A DNA stretch of 64,000 nucleotides from Fasciolopsis buskii (Eukaryota; Platyhelminthes; Trematoda; Plagiorchiida; Fasciolidae), in contig LUCM01003795.1 of assembly GCA_008360955.1 (NCBI GenBank), positions 84,744 through 148,743 on the forward strand, given 5' to 3'. Each line of letters starts with the position of its first letter. The stretch's first letter is position 1. The notes under the pieces were generated by a model. That model saw only the letters and a program-made list of their open reading frames with translations. It had not been told where the DNA came from and ran no database searches. Made by a program: the position numbers and the translations under genes. This document shows positions 11,301 to 26,300 of the stretch, piece after piece.

Positions 11301-14300
11301 GGAGGCGGGGATACATTGAAAATACGCCTCCGACGACAATTTCTTTTGAACACCGAATACAAATTTCCGTAGAATATTGATTCTCTTAAAGTCGGCCTAG
11401 TCTTAATCAACCAAGCGTAATCCTACGTAGGACCACTGTCCGGATACGAAATGCTGTCTAATTAAACCCTGAACGAGACTGAGCTGAACCATTGGCCGTC
11501 ATCAGTCATCGTGCGTGAACAAACCGATTGAAGAGCGATCACTTGCGACAGAACATCGTGTATGTCGTCAAACTCATCTCTCGGTTACTGGATATTAGTT
11601 GAAATCGAGTCGTGATCGGACAATTCGCACAACAAAAACTAATGTGAAACCATTTAAACTGTGACAATGTCACTCATCCAGCGGTCGAACGAGAGGAAAA
11701 CAGGCAATTAATAAACGAATCAATTGGAATTAGTAATTTGGCTTATTAACGAAACAACCTTACCCAGATAGCTGGCAAGCAAAGCTAGTCGATCAAGAGA
11801 TACCGTAAAATTGAATGAAACCAATGGATCAGGCTATATCCATCCGTCCCATAAATTCGAAATTCGTTTCACTCATAGACGAGATTTTGTCTAGGATCAG
11901 TTTGATCTTTCTGGCTTGAGATAGACTACCTCGATATGATAACAAAGCCAATCTGGGACTAGAAACAACCACTACTAACCAGGTAATCCAATATTGGGTT
12001 CTAAATGAGATCAGTAAAATCACAGCTTAATCTCTTTGGGTATTATTGGACCGGATAATATGGATGCCTAGCCACGGGAACTAAGCAAATCGCGCCACAT
12101 TTGTACATAAGAGAGGCTCATTGGAGGGGCAGAGACAACATGCCTCAAGCTGAAGACCAGAAACGGTACGTTGAATTTTCATCTCACTGAACATACCTCC
12201 TCGGAATCTTACTCTTCAGGAGAGCATTATTCGGAATTTGGAAAGACAGCAGAATTGTGATCCTTTGTTTTCAAATTAACCTCCCAGCTGATTGGTTATT
12301 TAGTGGTTTCGGCTAAGCAGACCTGAGTTTATATCCCAGCCATTTTTGCACACACCCACACGCAAGCTGCGTGAACCACTGGCACGAAAACGTGGAGATT
12401 TGTCTATGGATCATTCTCGGTTTTCTTCCCACAGAATTACCCGTTGAATAGAGCCATCTGCTTCCATGGTTATGGGTACGCAAGTCTATGCTCCATTTCC
12501 AATTCCGAAGTGGATCTCAGCATGTCGCGTGTGTTGTTACGCTTTTGGTGGCTACGTGATACAGTGTTGAACTATTATACACAACAAACCATTACTATGC
12601 TGAATACTTTTTTTGCATCCGATTGCATCAGGTAGGCGAGTATCTGAGCCTTAAATTAACACCATTCTAGTTGCAATCCATCCGGTAGAAGCATTAGCAG
12701 TCATTTAGTCTGACTTCACAATGAAAACTCACAGTAAGTAATGTGTAAAGTGACGAGTTTTAAAGCTCGGCTATCAAAAAGTATACCTCAGCTATCTAAC
12801 TCAAGGAATATTATTGTCTTTTGTGTAGAAGTTCAATAAGGCGAAACTAGTGCTCAGTCTTCATCGACAAGTGGCCTCGTAATTTCTCTTTACTGAGCCG
12901 CGGTAGCCTGTGAAGTAGAAGCATTTCGGTATATGTCTCCAGAAATAAAGGTGTTTCTTCTGCATGGTCTTCGAGTCCAGCGAGCCTTTAGGACAAATGA
13001 CCTGCCCACAGATAAGCTGTCTCATTGGAACAGTGAGAGATGTCGGCTTCCGAATCTTCTGTTCCGTATACAAAAAATCCGAAGGACCGTTATGTTTTGG
13101 GGTGCCGTTCTGTGTTTGTGCGATCAGAACGTGCCCTGATAAACATATAAGAGATCGGTACCGAACGGCGCGTTTCCCAACGCAACGAGAGCCCTTTTTC
13201 TGATCCTTCCTGTACACTAACGATCAAGCAGGGTATTAAGGGCATCAATATACTGAAATATTGCTTTTTTATCGTATTGGACAGCAAAGAATGAAGACCA
13301 ATACTGTGGAATGTTAGCATTTAGTACTACTCTTTTCCATCGCTTAGGTAAAAAAACAAGCTGAGTTATATAATATCCAGTTATGAACTGCAGTGAACGA
13401 TTACAGATGTTAAATATTGTACAAAAAGCAAATGAAATAATCTCACGGCAAAAAAGTAGACTGTTGTAAAATAGTTTTTGTGTACAATGGGCTGGGTTGT
13501 GCGAGCGGATTCGCATTTAGTCGCTGAAAGCTTACATCGTTCGGTCCATATCAGGTAAGAGGTTTAAAGAGTTAAGAGATGGAACGCGGTCAACGGTGTT
13601 TGAGTATTATCAAATGCTTGGCGACTGACAACCTCGGGTCACGATCAGGATAATTATTCATTGTTTTATGACATAGATTTGACCAACCACTTGGCAAGTC
13701 TTCGGTCTCTTCTGTCGAGGTAAGTGTTATCGCAGCTGCTCATGAACTGATGTGCTAGGTGTGAAGCGGAGTGTGATATCCAAATGGATTCATGTTGGTT
13801 CAAAATAATCCTCCGACTAGTTGGCGGGGTGTGAAGTTCCGCGACGGGGACTGTGTGATTTGTGGTCGAACTCAGTTTGTGGAACACATCGTTAGGAATG
13901 TGGTTTCCATTGAACATTGATAGTGACAAATCAAGGTCACCATTTGCCAATCCAGATCAATAGAAATTTTAAATCGCCCATCAGACATACGTACTCTGCA
14001 ACACAAGTGCGTTTGCTATGAACAACCAAAACGCAAAGATTTCCAGAATCCCTGAAGCTGTCTTGCTAATCCTAATGTCTCTCCTTCTGTCAGTTCACTT
14101 GCAATTGCGATGACGTATACACTGGCAAAACGGACTGCTGCTCGATTCGACAAGTGTTAAAGAACATACCGAAATGGTTGTCAAAATCGACAAGGAAATC
14201 CTCCGTGACCTTACGGGCTGAGGCAAAGTTTCCGGTCTCTTTGATCTTGAAATACCTGGTCGCATCGGGTCACAAAGTTGACTTAATCCAATGTTTCAAA

Positions 14301-17300
14301 GCACTAGTGGGCAATACAAACCCCCATCTACTGGCATTCAGTCAGGTAATGCTTGTCAGCAAGTATCAGCCAGCGTTTTGGGCACAGAAATGGTTGACCC
14401 TGAGAAATAGTCTATCTTGGCATTAACCCGCACGACCTACTTCCGCCTGTCAATTCACTTTATCGGTAACCGTATTCATAAAGCTTTCCAGCGTATTCTT
14501 CACAATTTTGTCTACAAACTGAAGTGGTTTACGTTCACGATCGAAGAGAGCAAACGAAATGCTTGCATCTCGTGACATTTGCCTACTTTATGTCTTGACA
14601 AATCAGATAAAGGGGACTCAATACTTTAGAAAAGAATTAGTCGATATTCGATAGAGGACTGTAAACGGGAATGGGTCAGAGCCTCCAATAGCCGGACATA
14701 CATCATCGATTATTTGCTTCATTCTTAAAATTGAACATCAGCGTGAATCGCTTGTTCAAAAACAAATTTATGACGGTAACATTTACACCAGGGCTTTTTG
14801 AAGATACAGTGGTGCGCCCAATCGATCTACCCTTCTGTGGTGTATGTTCGACCGCTCCGTACAAATTAGCCCGTGTATCGCGTAAAAGTAACTCAGTTTC
14901 AGTTGCCAGGTCGACAATAACTTAAAGCTATCCCGTTTTTCTGTTCACCATAGAATGGTAATAAACTGATGTGGATGATAATGGAAGTATTCGAAATCGT
15001 TACTAAACAGGCCGTTTCAGGTGTAATTCCGACTAATCAGAAACCTAATGTAGCGTAGACTTTCAACTAGCCGTATTGTCCTAAATTCAATAAAGTGTGA
15101 TGAAGCTAAACAACTACGGAAGTCTGGTGTGATCTGCATACCTGGACTGAGTTTGAAGGTGACTTGCTTCAAGAAAAAAACGCATTTTTCCCATGGGACA
15201 CGTCGTTCGAGAATACTTCTTCATTAAAACAGTTAGTAATTGAAACAAAAAAGATATCTACTCCGAGTAAGAGGCCGATCTCTTCATTAAAATTGCCTGC
15301 CGTGACAACTCAGACAGACAGCAAATGTCTTCGTCGGCACAACTGTCCTCTGCCGAATGGGGCAGCATTTACATGAGATGAATGGGTATTAAAGAAAAGT
15401 GGATAAATGTAACCGGGAATGGTAATTGGCAATTTGACTGAGACAGCTCTTTTTAACCTCTACTCCAAACAGGTCGTTCTGTGGATCTTCTTCTCGTAAT
15501 ACAATATTCTATCCGCTTCCAAAGCATGCACAACTGCTACTATCGCTGAGTTTCCAGATGGATATTTGGCATTTGTGAAATCGAGCATCCATTCCAACAC
15601 AATGTCATTATAAGTTTATTCCCCAGACGGACTGGAAACAAATCCAATGGATAAATTGCAATCTGCGGCAATTCCTGGCTCATGTAACAGCGAGCTTTCA
15701 CAAGAATCCGATCGGGTTGCAACAACAAGTATTCCAATTACTCCAACGGTTTTGGCGACATACAGTGACCCGGGAAACAAGAAATAATTGGGCTTGCCCT
15801 CAGATTATCTGATACCGATGCAGTTTCGTGTGTGTGTGTGTGTGTGTACATGTGTGTGACCTTCTTCGTATGCTTACCCAACAGACGGCAAAACCTAGCT
15901 TATAGCTATTTTATTAAAGCCACTGCAGTCCGGGAAGAGCAACTCTACAGGGTTGCCAGAGTAAATGAGGATATCATGGGAGAATTTGCAAAAGGAGTCA
16001 GCAAAACCGACGATGATCCAGGCGGGTTCAAAACTCCGTGAATCTTTTGGAGGTTGGTTTCAGGCGCCAGAAATTGCACCTTGTGACCACAAAGTACCCG
16101 AGGTTGTCCTCTCGATGCTGTGTTTTCACGAGAACACAGAAATAGGTTTCTGGAGTTCGAGACTCCTTTCAATTGATTGAAAGTTTGGATGAGATCCCTT
16201 TTGTGAACCCTTTATTCAAAAGAATGCTTGCGTAGGATTTCGAGTCTGTGCTTACAGGTCAGCTTCTTAGTTGATTTCAACGGTCAATTACCTATTTCTG
16301 TTCATGGATCATCTCCACACGATAATATCATGGCAATATCATGCATTAGCATTTCCAAGCGTATATATGTATACACTTTTGTGTATGGATATGGAGTTAT
16401 TACCAAAGGGACTGCTCAATAGTGTGTCTCGCTGAAAATATATCTCTTTCACCTTGTGAGATTACCGTGTATTTGTGTTTCATCCGTTTTTTTTTGTTAA
16501 TAAGGCTGAAGATGTTGAGCTCCTGGTGCTTTCTGTCCACCTTCGTCCACAATTGTTTGTTTTCCGTGTCATGAAATATACATGCATAGATCTCATAACT
16601 GTACGTAAATTTCGGATCACTACGTTCAACGCAGTACTGGAAAGTAATTGTAATGTGTGTTCGAGTTTCGAATCAGTAATCACTGTGTGTGCAAGCAGTG
16701 CATTCGAATATTGGGCGGTTATTCGGACATATGATTTCAGTTTCAAGCACGGATCTTACATGAAAGATGAGAATAGTATTATGAATACAAGCCCGGATTT
16801 TGAATCCGTAATTGGATGGCATGTTACCTGCAGTTCGTTTGCTGCCTCTTTCTTCTTGATCCATGCCTTGCCTTGACCTTGAGGATCAATTAGAAGTGGA
16901 TATCGCGTGGCGCGAGTGACAATCAAACCATTTTGCACAGACAATTCATCCGTCGGTAAACCTTGTACGCTCCATTCGCTTAGGGTTGCGTTATCGACCA
17001 GCATGGTGATATAGTTCAAGTCCTTTGGCGTTCCAATCGTAGGACGAATAGTTGACGAATTTTCAGGAGTGTTGGGTGGGTGGACCAAACGTAAATTATG
17101 GTCGTGATACAGAGGAAAAAGACAGCTAAATTGTTCAGTTAAGCCAGAGAACGGTTTTTAACGAACCATTTATAGTAAGAAAGAACAACTGTCTTATGAT
17201 TAGTTCTAGGTATGCCTGATGTGTGATATTCGGTCGGAGAAAAAACTTCGTATGAAGATGACCGTATTTCTTAGCAGTTATAGGGACTCTACATTAATCT

Positions 17301-20300
17301 AGAAGACCGTTACCCTGTTATCATTATTCGGTACTAGTGGTCACGTGTTTGTCGGGTAAAGGCAGTTAATCTGATTGCGTCCATAAATAAACTATTATGA
17401 TCAGAAATAAATAACTCAAATGAAGACAGGAAACTCAAGCTGAGACGAATGTAGTGAAACAAAGATGTAGAAACACGTCATCACTGCAAGACTGTTCCAC
17501 ACTAGTCAAGTGTGAGATGACCTTATTACACGGCAGAAGACATCACTTGGATAGCCCAATTGATAACTAAACATATTCAGCCAACAAGCACCAGTTAATA
17601 TCGATGACTACCCTGAAATTCAAACTGAAAATTCCTCATTAATGAGATAGTTGTAAATTAGTGCAAAACTACGGACAAGTGAGTGTCAAAGTGAGATGTG
17701 TGAACGTGAAAAAGAAAATCAAAATATCACAACGACCAGATCGAGTAAAAATTGTTTCTTGTGCTTCTCATGAGTACCTCAGAAAATGGAATATTGTTCT
17801 GTTCCAGTTCTTTACGCCAAAGTCGGGCAAGTAGATTTCGGAAATCTTGATTGAACGGCCCCGTGTAGGACAAAAAGCCAGTTGCCAAAAGCACGTCACC
17901 GACAAGACGATTTATTTGCTCCGAAAATTGTTGACTGGCTTCTGTCCAACGACTTCGTTCGCCTAAGAGGAAAAGAGGTCACAATGTTATCAGGAGCACG
18001 TGAGGTAGTTCATGTTCGCCAGAAAACACGTACATCTTACGAGATGGTGCTAGTCTCACACTAGAATCGTATCTAAATCGCTGGGAGCGTGAGTCGATGA
18101 TGATCCCATTCAAGAATCACGCACGGATTCCGATGAGTATCCTCGTATGATCGTCGACAAAAATTCCGACGAATGGTAGACTCATCATACATTCACGATT
18201 CTAATGATTCAAATGAGATTCTATCGAGAACCTAGTAAACGGGTGCATAAGTATGGAGATGGTTGGACAGGAAACATGACCAATGTCAACAACCACGAAA
18301 CCGGTCGTGCGCTTCCAAGGGAATTTCGTTTAGCCATCTCTGTGAGACACGCTACTGGAAACAAAAATACTAGCCCTAATTTGTCTGTGGCAGCGCTAAA
18401 CCAAGCTTTCTGGTTGGTTATCAGTGGTCGCGCGACGATGCATCAGGATAGGTAACTCACAAATCTGTAAACATAAGCGGATATACTCTGGTCCCCCCAA
18501 ATCGTGAGCGCATTCAGAAGGCACTGATCGGTCGACGAGTTGTGACTGGACGGCAAAAATACGAAAAGGCAAACCAACTGAAGTGTGTTAGAGAGCAGTG
18601 CCGATCCCCGATCTGCGTGAGCGATTTGGGTTTCACAACGAAGCGACTTTAACCACGTCAGATCGAAAACCAATAAACAAGGCGGACCAATCAGACAATG
18701 ACTCGGAAAACCCAGGGAGCAAATGGCAATCAGGAAGGCGCAGTGGTGCATTAGCTGACTTGGTAAATAAATAGGTAGACTTGTCTCTCTTGAACTAGTT
18801 GGAGTAGAATACGGCTGATTAGCAATAGACGCGGATGAGGATTGCCAATTCGACAATAAAAGTCCCAGACGGAGAGATTCGATCAAGCGGTTTCACATTC
18901 GCCCCGTGGTGGCATTTCAACCTCAAGGTTACTCGGGATTTTGTGCAGTACACTCCTCGTAGTATCAGGGGCACTGTTGAACTATACCACACTTATCAGT
19001 TAACATTCTCGAAAATCGTTTTCAACTATACACAGTCAATTTAAAAGGAATATTAGTTGTCATCATCATTCGTATGAAATTTTCTAGCGGCATTTTGCGA
19101 TTTAATGAAAATCGGTCTTGATGCACCTCAGGAGGTCCGCCGAAACCCGAATATATCCACAACAATACAAAGTTGAAAGTTAAGAACGAAAGACGGCTCT
19201 GCTTGTCACCACTGACTGATTTTCACGTGCAGATCCAATGTCAACATTTCACATTTCTTGAAATGAGTGACAAATACCCTCCAAAATTTGAACTGAGGAA
19301 CCTGTCCAACCAATGTGCTTCCAAAAACGTCAAAGAAGGTATGGACGGATGAGAGTGAAACATTTTGCCAGTGCTATATTCGGGCTGTCTCGCATCATCG
19401 CTGCAGGGTACAATAGCTCTCCGTTTTCAGTGACTACTTTAATCGCAGTGATCGGCTCTTTGGTCGGATAACTTCTCCACAGACAGCCTAAGTGGAACGA
19501 CGGTTTTCTGTATTACAAACTGCAGAGTTTAGCTACTTGGTAGATATTAGTAATACATGTATACATATAATCGCAGTCTCGGTTCTTCTGTGAACCCTTC
19601 AACGAAGTGCTTCCATGCACGCTCCCGACGCTACAAATTAGACTCTAGCGAAACAAACCAATTCGTAGTGTACATACAATTACGAGGATGTTTGGACAGG
19701 ACAGTACCGGATACGCATACCTGATGAGCGGCAATGTTCAAGAAACCAGTGGTGCTTACGGGAGAATTTCGTCCACTCATCCGAGTACTACTATGTATAT
19801 ACATATATGTGCATACGTATATATAGTTGGAATCGGTGGCTGTGAAGTTAACGGTTTTGGCCCCGCAAAAGCCGCATGTTTAAGAACACGGCAAGTAGTG
19901 TTGATAATAAACAAACTATAGATTCAACGCCAACAAATTAGGGCCTAAGACATCTGTCTCGAATACGCTTATTTCTGGTTCGCTACCATTGTGAACCAGC
20001 TGATAGTACATTGATAATAGTTCCCAACCAGCTAAAAGTAACGGTCATGCGCGTGCTAGCGATTAGCTCCACTCCAACTGCCAATGCTACCTTGGGTAGC
20101 GAAACTGAAATTGTACTCTAGAACTTTCAAAGAGTCCACTTCCACTGTGAAGGTCGTCTAATCCTACAGAGGTTTTTGCGTAATTTATTAAAAGAACAAA
20201 ACTTTCATCAATACTATTCTGTTTTGTAAATATCAGGACCAAATGATGTAAGGAGTGTATCGAAAAATCGATGCACCATGTATTGGTTTTAATTATGAAT

Positions 20301-23300
20301 GATATAATGTTAGTAACAGCGTTGTTGGTATGTGTAATGCGCTCTGCATGCCATAGCAGAGGGACATAACATAGATTACGAAAACACAAAAGTACTCCAA
20401 AGTGAATTCAGAACCTGCACTGAACGTAAATTTGCCGAGGCTCTGGCGACAAGCCCCCAACCCACATGCATCAATCGGAACGATGGAGCAGAGATTTCGG
20501 AGATATGGACAGCCCTAACATCTATGAGAAACATTCCAAAGGTCACCAGGCCAGTTGGCCCCACCACCATGGCGACACAACGTGAAGGACAACCATCCTC
20601 TCACCCGACCCACAGTTCGAAGTACACACATTCACGAACACACACAACTTAACATCAGTTGGCATGTGAACGTTCCCACAGTCATTTGATTGTAAAACTT
20701 GCCTTGAGAAAGACTACCCACGGCAGTCGAAACGTTGGCGCATTACATCTACCAACAATGCTGTGTTATTAACACTATATCATTCACAATATTCTGTTTT
20801 CTCCAGTGTTTTCACGACAAGGAACGTAGATAATCAGTATGGGTTATCATACGTTTCCCGGGCTGAGGAAGAACTTCCGAACAAACAGATGCAGAATGCA
20901 TGTCAAACTTAGTACGACGGACTCACAATCTGAAGGCTTATTTCACAACCGCAAAATGGGTCGTTAGTACTGGTGTGAAGGCATCTGCACGCACCAGTGA
21001 CAATGGTTCATGGTAGGCTCCCTTCTCTCAAACTCACACTCAAATTCTCAATAGTCGACAGACTCGTACCTATGCGTATCCTACGTACCTCCATCCGTTC
21101 TGCCTACCGACTTTGTGGTACAATAGTAACCAGTGATTGCATGCGCAATTCAAACTTCATACTGCAAAACAATAGAAACGTGGTTTGACCACCTTGTCTA
21201 TTTGTAACGCTTTTTTGCTCGCTGAAAGCGTCTACTGTAAACATGCTCTTCACCATCACCGACTGCAAACCTCTTGAGGATTTGTTGTTGTCTTTGTTGC
21301 TAAGGCCAGTTCTCACGTATCAAGGTAATTGCGCTAACCGGACAGATCATAGCTCAACAAAATGTCCGTTGCTTCACAGAAGGATTTTTGAGTCACCGTA
21401 GTTTTTACAACCGTTAACCTTGTACAAACGTGTCCTCGTTTTGATTCCTTCCTCAGATGAGAAACAGTGGAAGAACAACTTCGGCGTAATAAGTTGCATA
21501 AATAAATAGAAAAGGAGAGAATTCAAATACAAAAACACCCCTGAAAGCGACACAAAGTCATACTGACTACTGTCTTCAATCCTTGCTTTCGGAGATTGCG
21601 TGAACCTCAATCCCATAATCCAAATGGACTCATGCCAGCCAGTCGACTGGCTGAAGTTCAGATATCTTTGGCTATGTCATCCATCTCGACCCATTTCCCA
21701 ACCGCCATCAGCCTCGCAGAATTACGTGCAACGAGATAGGCGTTTTGTGGGTATGTGTAAAGTATGTTACAATCATCTCAATCTATTCTGATTCAGTACC
21801 TGTTCTAAAGACTGAATTCCACGAGCCAGTACCGTACGCTTAACTTTGAGTTACTGACAAATTCCGCTCACTATATTATATTACTACAACGAAGATAACA
21901 GTATTCAAACACTAAAAGCCTTCCTATGGCTTCTCCAATCAATGCTGCGTTTTTCATCCCTATAGCAGGGCCAAAGTTATTATTACTACTTAAACTCGAT
22001 CTTTGCTCCATCAGCAGATGCCATGCCGATGCCACAGATGCCTCAAACTAGTAAATATCAATCAAGCTTTCTGCATACGCGACAATGTTTCATCCAATAT
22101 GTGCCCATGTGATGTGGCCCAACTACCAAATAACCAAATCTCTCCACTTCACTAAGCTTTTCCCGTATAAGAACAAGGTTTGATTTTGTGGCAATCTAGT
22201 CCAGCAATAATAGTTTCATTTCGATGGTTCAAAACACAACTCCAACATACCAACACTATAGTTGAGATGATCGAGAAGAACTCGGAACTTCCTTGAATCT
22301 TCACTCAGTAGTAAAACATCGTCCGCGTATTCCAAATCAGACCGATTCCTCTCCGAGCAAATATCAATGCCGCTATTCTCACAGGAAGACAGCAGTATCA
22401 CCGTAGTCATCTCAATGACAAAGTTAAAGAGTAAAGATGAAAGGAGACAACCCCGCTGAACATTCGTTCGTTTGGTGACTTCAAGTGAAACATTGCCATA
22501 AGCGCGAACTCGGTTTCGGGTGTTTCCATACGGAGATTGGATGGTTGAAACGAATTTCTATGGCAAACTCTTCAATGAGTGACAGTGCCAAAAAGCAACA
22601 CGATCGACTGAGTCGAACACAGCGTTCACATTAAGAAAGACAAAAATCGTGGGTCTACGTAATATGTGCTTACGTTCTAAGATTTGTTACAAAGTAAAAA
22701 CTTGATCAATACAACCCTGACGGGGTCGGAAACCGGTTTACTTCCCAAGCATACACCTTTCGCGAGAACTAGATAGGCGGCGGAGGACAGTGCTCACAAG
22801 CAGTTTTGATGCAATTCCACTGTCGTCTTCACACAAGGATCTACCAACTTTATTGTAAATCAGTATAATCACCGATTCACATCAGTCTTTGAGAATCTCT
22901 TCCCTTGCCTAGATTGATCCCAGGTGTTTTGTTAACTCCCTGCTTGAAGAAGAGCATAGGAAGCCCATCTGGTCTCCCATACCGGAGACCTCGAAGCGGT
23001 TCATTGCATCAGATCACGAAATTAGACAGATCTACCCCCTTGGTTTGTTACCAGACAACCCAATAGCAAGATTCACGATTTTTGTGACGGTAAAATGCAC
23101 CGGTCTGCGTTTTTTAGACGAAGCTTTTGACGCAGATGTCCACCAGGCGCGGTGCTACGTCAGCAGGCATTCCACGTCGTTCGTAAACAGACTGCAAAAA
23201 AATCCAGCCGACGATCACATTTTTATCACGGAATCAAACAAGCACTTCCAGTTCCGCTAAAATAAAAAACTTAAATTGACTGATTTCCAGAACCCATCCT

Positions 23301-26300
23301 TCTTTCGTGCACTAGGTGAACGTGTGTGCGGTGCGTCACAAAAGGTGGAAATTCGCATGCGCACAGCAGATTGGATTTCGATACAAGCTGCAGGTACACG
23401 CATTTGTCCCGTGCAGAAGCGAAGAAAGGATGCTGAAAATCTGATACATCCAATTTGACATATGCATGATTACTTTTTTGTGTTCTGTTAAATTGCAAGA
23501 AGAATACCTGCTAGACCACTAATCAGTGCCGTTGCATTGCTCATTTTTCTGCGACACGCTTCGGCATCGTCTAAAAGCCGTTGTTTTTCGGCCATCGCAC
23601 TATCATATTCGGCTTGGACGATGTCCAGTTCACGTTGTTTCTCATCCAGTTGAGCTTGAGCCACTGCCAGTTCCTGCATTGCTCCTGCCAGTCGATTTTC
23701 TTGCACGGCCAGCATAGCCTAAAATGGGTGGAGAACGATATCCGATTCACGTGAGATCAGTCTAGAGTAGAGAAGCAGCCTCACATATACGCATTAAAGT
23801 CACCATGGACTGTAAGGTTTGAAGCGTAAAAAGTCGCCAAAAAAGCAAACAACCAGCGAGTGTAGAAAAAATTTTGTTTTGTGATTTTGTGATTCTTCTG
23901 GACTTGCTGCGTTTGCAACTATCTAAACATTGCACTTGACCCTCTGAGATAATTAATTTCTACGAGTTTTTTTAGTTCTTTCTCACCTTTTTCTCATCTT
24001 TTTATTCTTTTCTAATCGATTCCCGTGCTTGTTGCACCATTTTTCAGTCATGTTTACTAATTGCAAACTTCGAATTCGACTTTGGCTTCATCCGTTCACC
24101 ATTGTTCAACGTCATCGTAGTTGGGCTTAAAATCGGAACACCTTGATGTATCTTTAAACGACTGATCTGTAATTTGTCTTGCACTAGAGCCGATGTTTAT
24201 CATTAAACTGCAGATTTTTTGGACATGATTCAACTCGACGGAAATCGTATTGCACTGTATAGAGTTGACAACTGAAACCAGGAATCGGAATACAACTGAA
24301 CTGAAACTGGATGTACGATGCTTCGCTTGGAAATTTAATGCTAGGAGAAGGTTTACGGCTGCTAGATGAACTGAGGCTTCATTTCGATTCTGGTGCCCAC
24401 TTTAGTAACGGGTATTGACCACGACGATTGTAAATGTTCTTTCTTGTGAGCAGATTCGTGAATCGGAATTGTGCCTTGATTAGAATGTCGCTATATAGTT
24501 GTGTACTGATAAAAGCCCGTAGGCGAAAAATATCACACGGATGAGAATTAATACATAAGCACGGTCGATCGTATGTGGCAAAATCGCTTGGGTCAGATAA
24601 ACCAAATGTTAAAAAAAGTGCGGATGACAGGAAAACGTTTGTGCACATCGGGTCAACAAATAGTCTCTATCTGCGTACTTATACTGTTATGTTTCCTGAT
24701 TACTTCATACACAACAAAAATTGTGAATCCATTGGAAGTGAGTCCATCCACACTGAACTCTCGAGTATCTCATGAATCTTATATCGATTGAATATCGATT
24801 GAATATCGATCCCTAAAGTCCCATGGAAGATCGTTTGGTGAAGGTGGACAAAACAGACCTCTCAAAGCAGAATTTGATTTCAGAAGTGCAACTTGTTGCA
24901 TACGAGAGACGGATAACGCGCATAGCAACAAAAACGAATAACTCCTGTGCTCTTGTCTAAAATCTACTGTGAAAATGCCCGTGGTTATTTGGGTTAGGTC
25001 AGCGACAGGAGAACTGAAATAAAGTGCAATTAATTGGAATATGTGAAAAAAAACGAGACATTGCTACTTTTCAGAGACCTAGTTTTAAGTTATTCGGCCG
25101 AGAAACGTGACAGCAACGGTTAGTTGGAGAAAAATACACACTTTCAGTGGTAGGACTTCTTTGTTCACTGCGTAGAATGAGGACATGGCCTTTGTCCAAG
25201 AGCACAACCCGGCCACATCACCGCAAACGCGTTTCGCTTGTTCCATATTGAAATCGTCCATTTCGAAATAGGGTTCCATTAATTCCACAGTTTCTGCGTT
25301 TATCGAATCCTACGACGAACGGAAACAGTATGCACAGAACCGTATTATTCACAAGCGCGTGTAGCACGGGGATAGTGAGTAAAAGTACATCATAACATCA
25401 GCACATTAGCATGTGAAATTACAGCTTTCAATGTGAACTGTTCGTGCGATTGATTTAGCCAATCTCACGGTGACTCGACCGAAATTGGTGGCAAGTGAGA
25501 CCAAAACACAGAAAAATTCTGTCAAAAGACAAAACAATCGGAGGACACGCGGAGTCGAGTTTCACGTGGTTAGGAAGGTAAGTACTACGCATCTTGTCGG
25601 GTGAAATGTCTCATGGAAGTTTGTTATCATATACGAATGGATCTTGTGTCGCTGATTTGCAAGGGAATTTAGTAGACAAACCTCTTATCGCTGAATTGTA
25701 GTCAGAGTGAGTGGATGCGTCGACTGTGTTTTCTTTGGTCACTAGTGGCATCGATCCGATAGGAAACACGTGGTAAAAGTCCACGATACTCCTAGCCAGT
25801 GTACCGTTCCGAGTAGATCTATGTAGCTCACCCGGATTTTAATCCATGAAGTGTCTTAACACGGCTTCTAGAGGCCTCAGACGATTTCATTAGATGGCGG
25901 AGTCAGTGGCGTCCTTCAATTTGAAATAATTCTCCTCGTCTAGAGTTCTTCCGTCTTATGATCCTTCGATTTTTTGCTGTTAATCGGTGTTACGAGTTAG
26001 CAACCGAAACGAGAGGAAAGTTATTGGTTGTATAAACAACTGAACTGAACGGCCTAAATTTATCGACGAACTGGATTGGCTTCAATTCCAGCAAAGAAAA
26101 TAAAGATACATATACTACAACGACACATGAGCTTTTTCTAAAAGGATGAATATCCATTCATGCCTGAAGGGCAAAATGCTAGTTTCTGGTTTTTATCTTA
26201 ATCCGCAAGGACGTGCACGGTTAAAAACGTTTACGAAAAGTGTTCTAGTTTGTTTATAATGGTTCTGAATAGATGTTTGTTTAAACCTTCCATGAGACCG

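Larger units (their letters stand above)
9063..16827 (-). other. Intron 21-22 (7,765 nt, longest)
   Basis: Holds degenerate family 2 SINEs (10245-10373, 11096-11206), a protein-like decayed stretch (12860-13110) and a GT microsatellite (15828-15858). I see nothing recognisable in 9063-10244, 11207-12859, 13111-15827 or 15859-16827. A weak tRNA-like sequence near 12292-12340 was not called. Confidence 0.7.
17963..23507 (-). other. Intron 19-20 (5,545 nt)
   Basis: Holds a long RTE-like LINE fragment (21880-23005) and an inverted pair of hairpin-family repeats (20245-20341, 20682-20790). A minus-strand open frame of 147 codons at 18443-18886 has no recognisable motif and is not called. Confidence 0.75.

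Noticed and set aside
16475..16876. 133-codon open frame on the plus strand
   Set aside because: Its 3' third is the complement of dynein exon 21 and the rest has no features.
18443..18886. 147-codon open frame on the minus strand
   Set aside because: No recognisable motif, low-complexity hydrophobic/serine composition, and no splice or start context.
20700..20740. Active hammerhead ribozyme
   Set aside because: CGAAA follows a stem, but the essential CUGAUGA core strand is missing in both copies with the hairpin.
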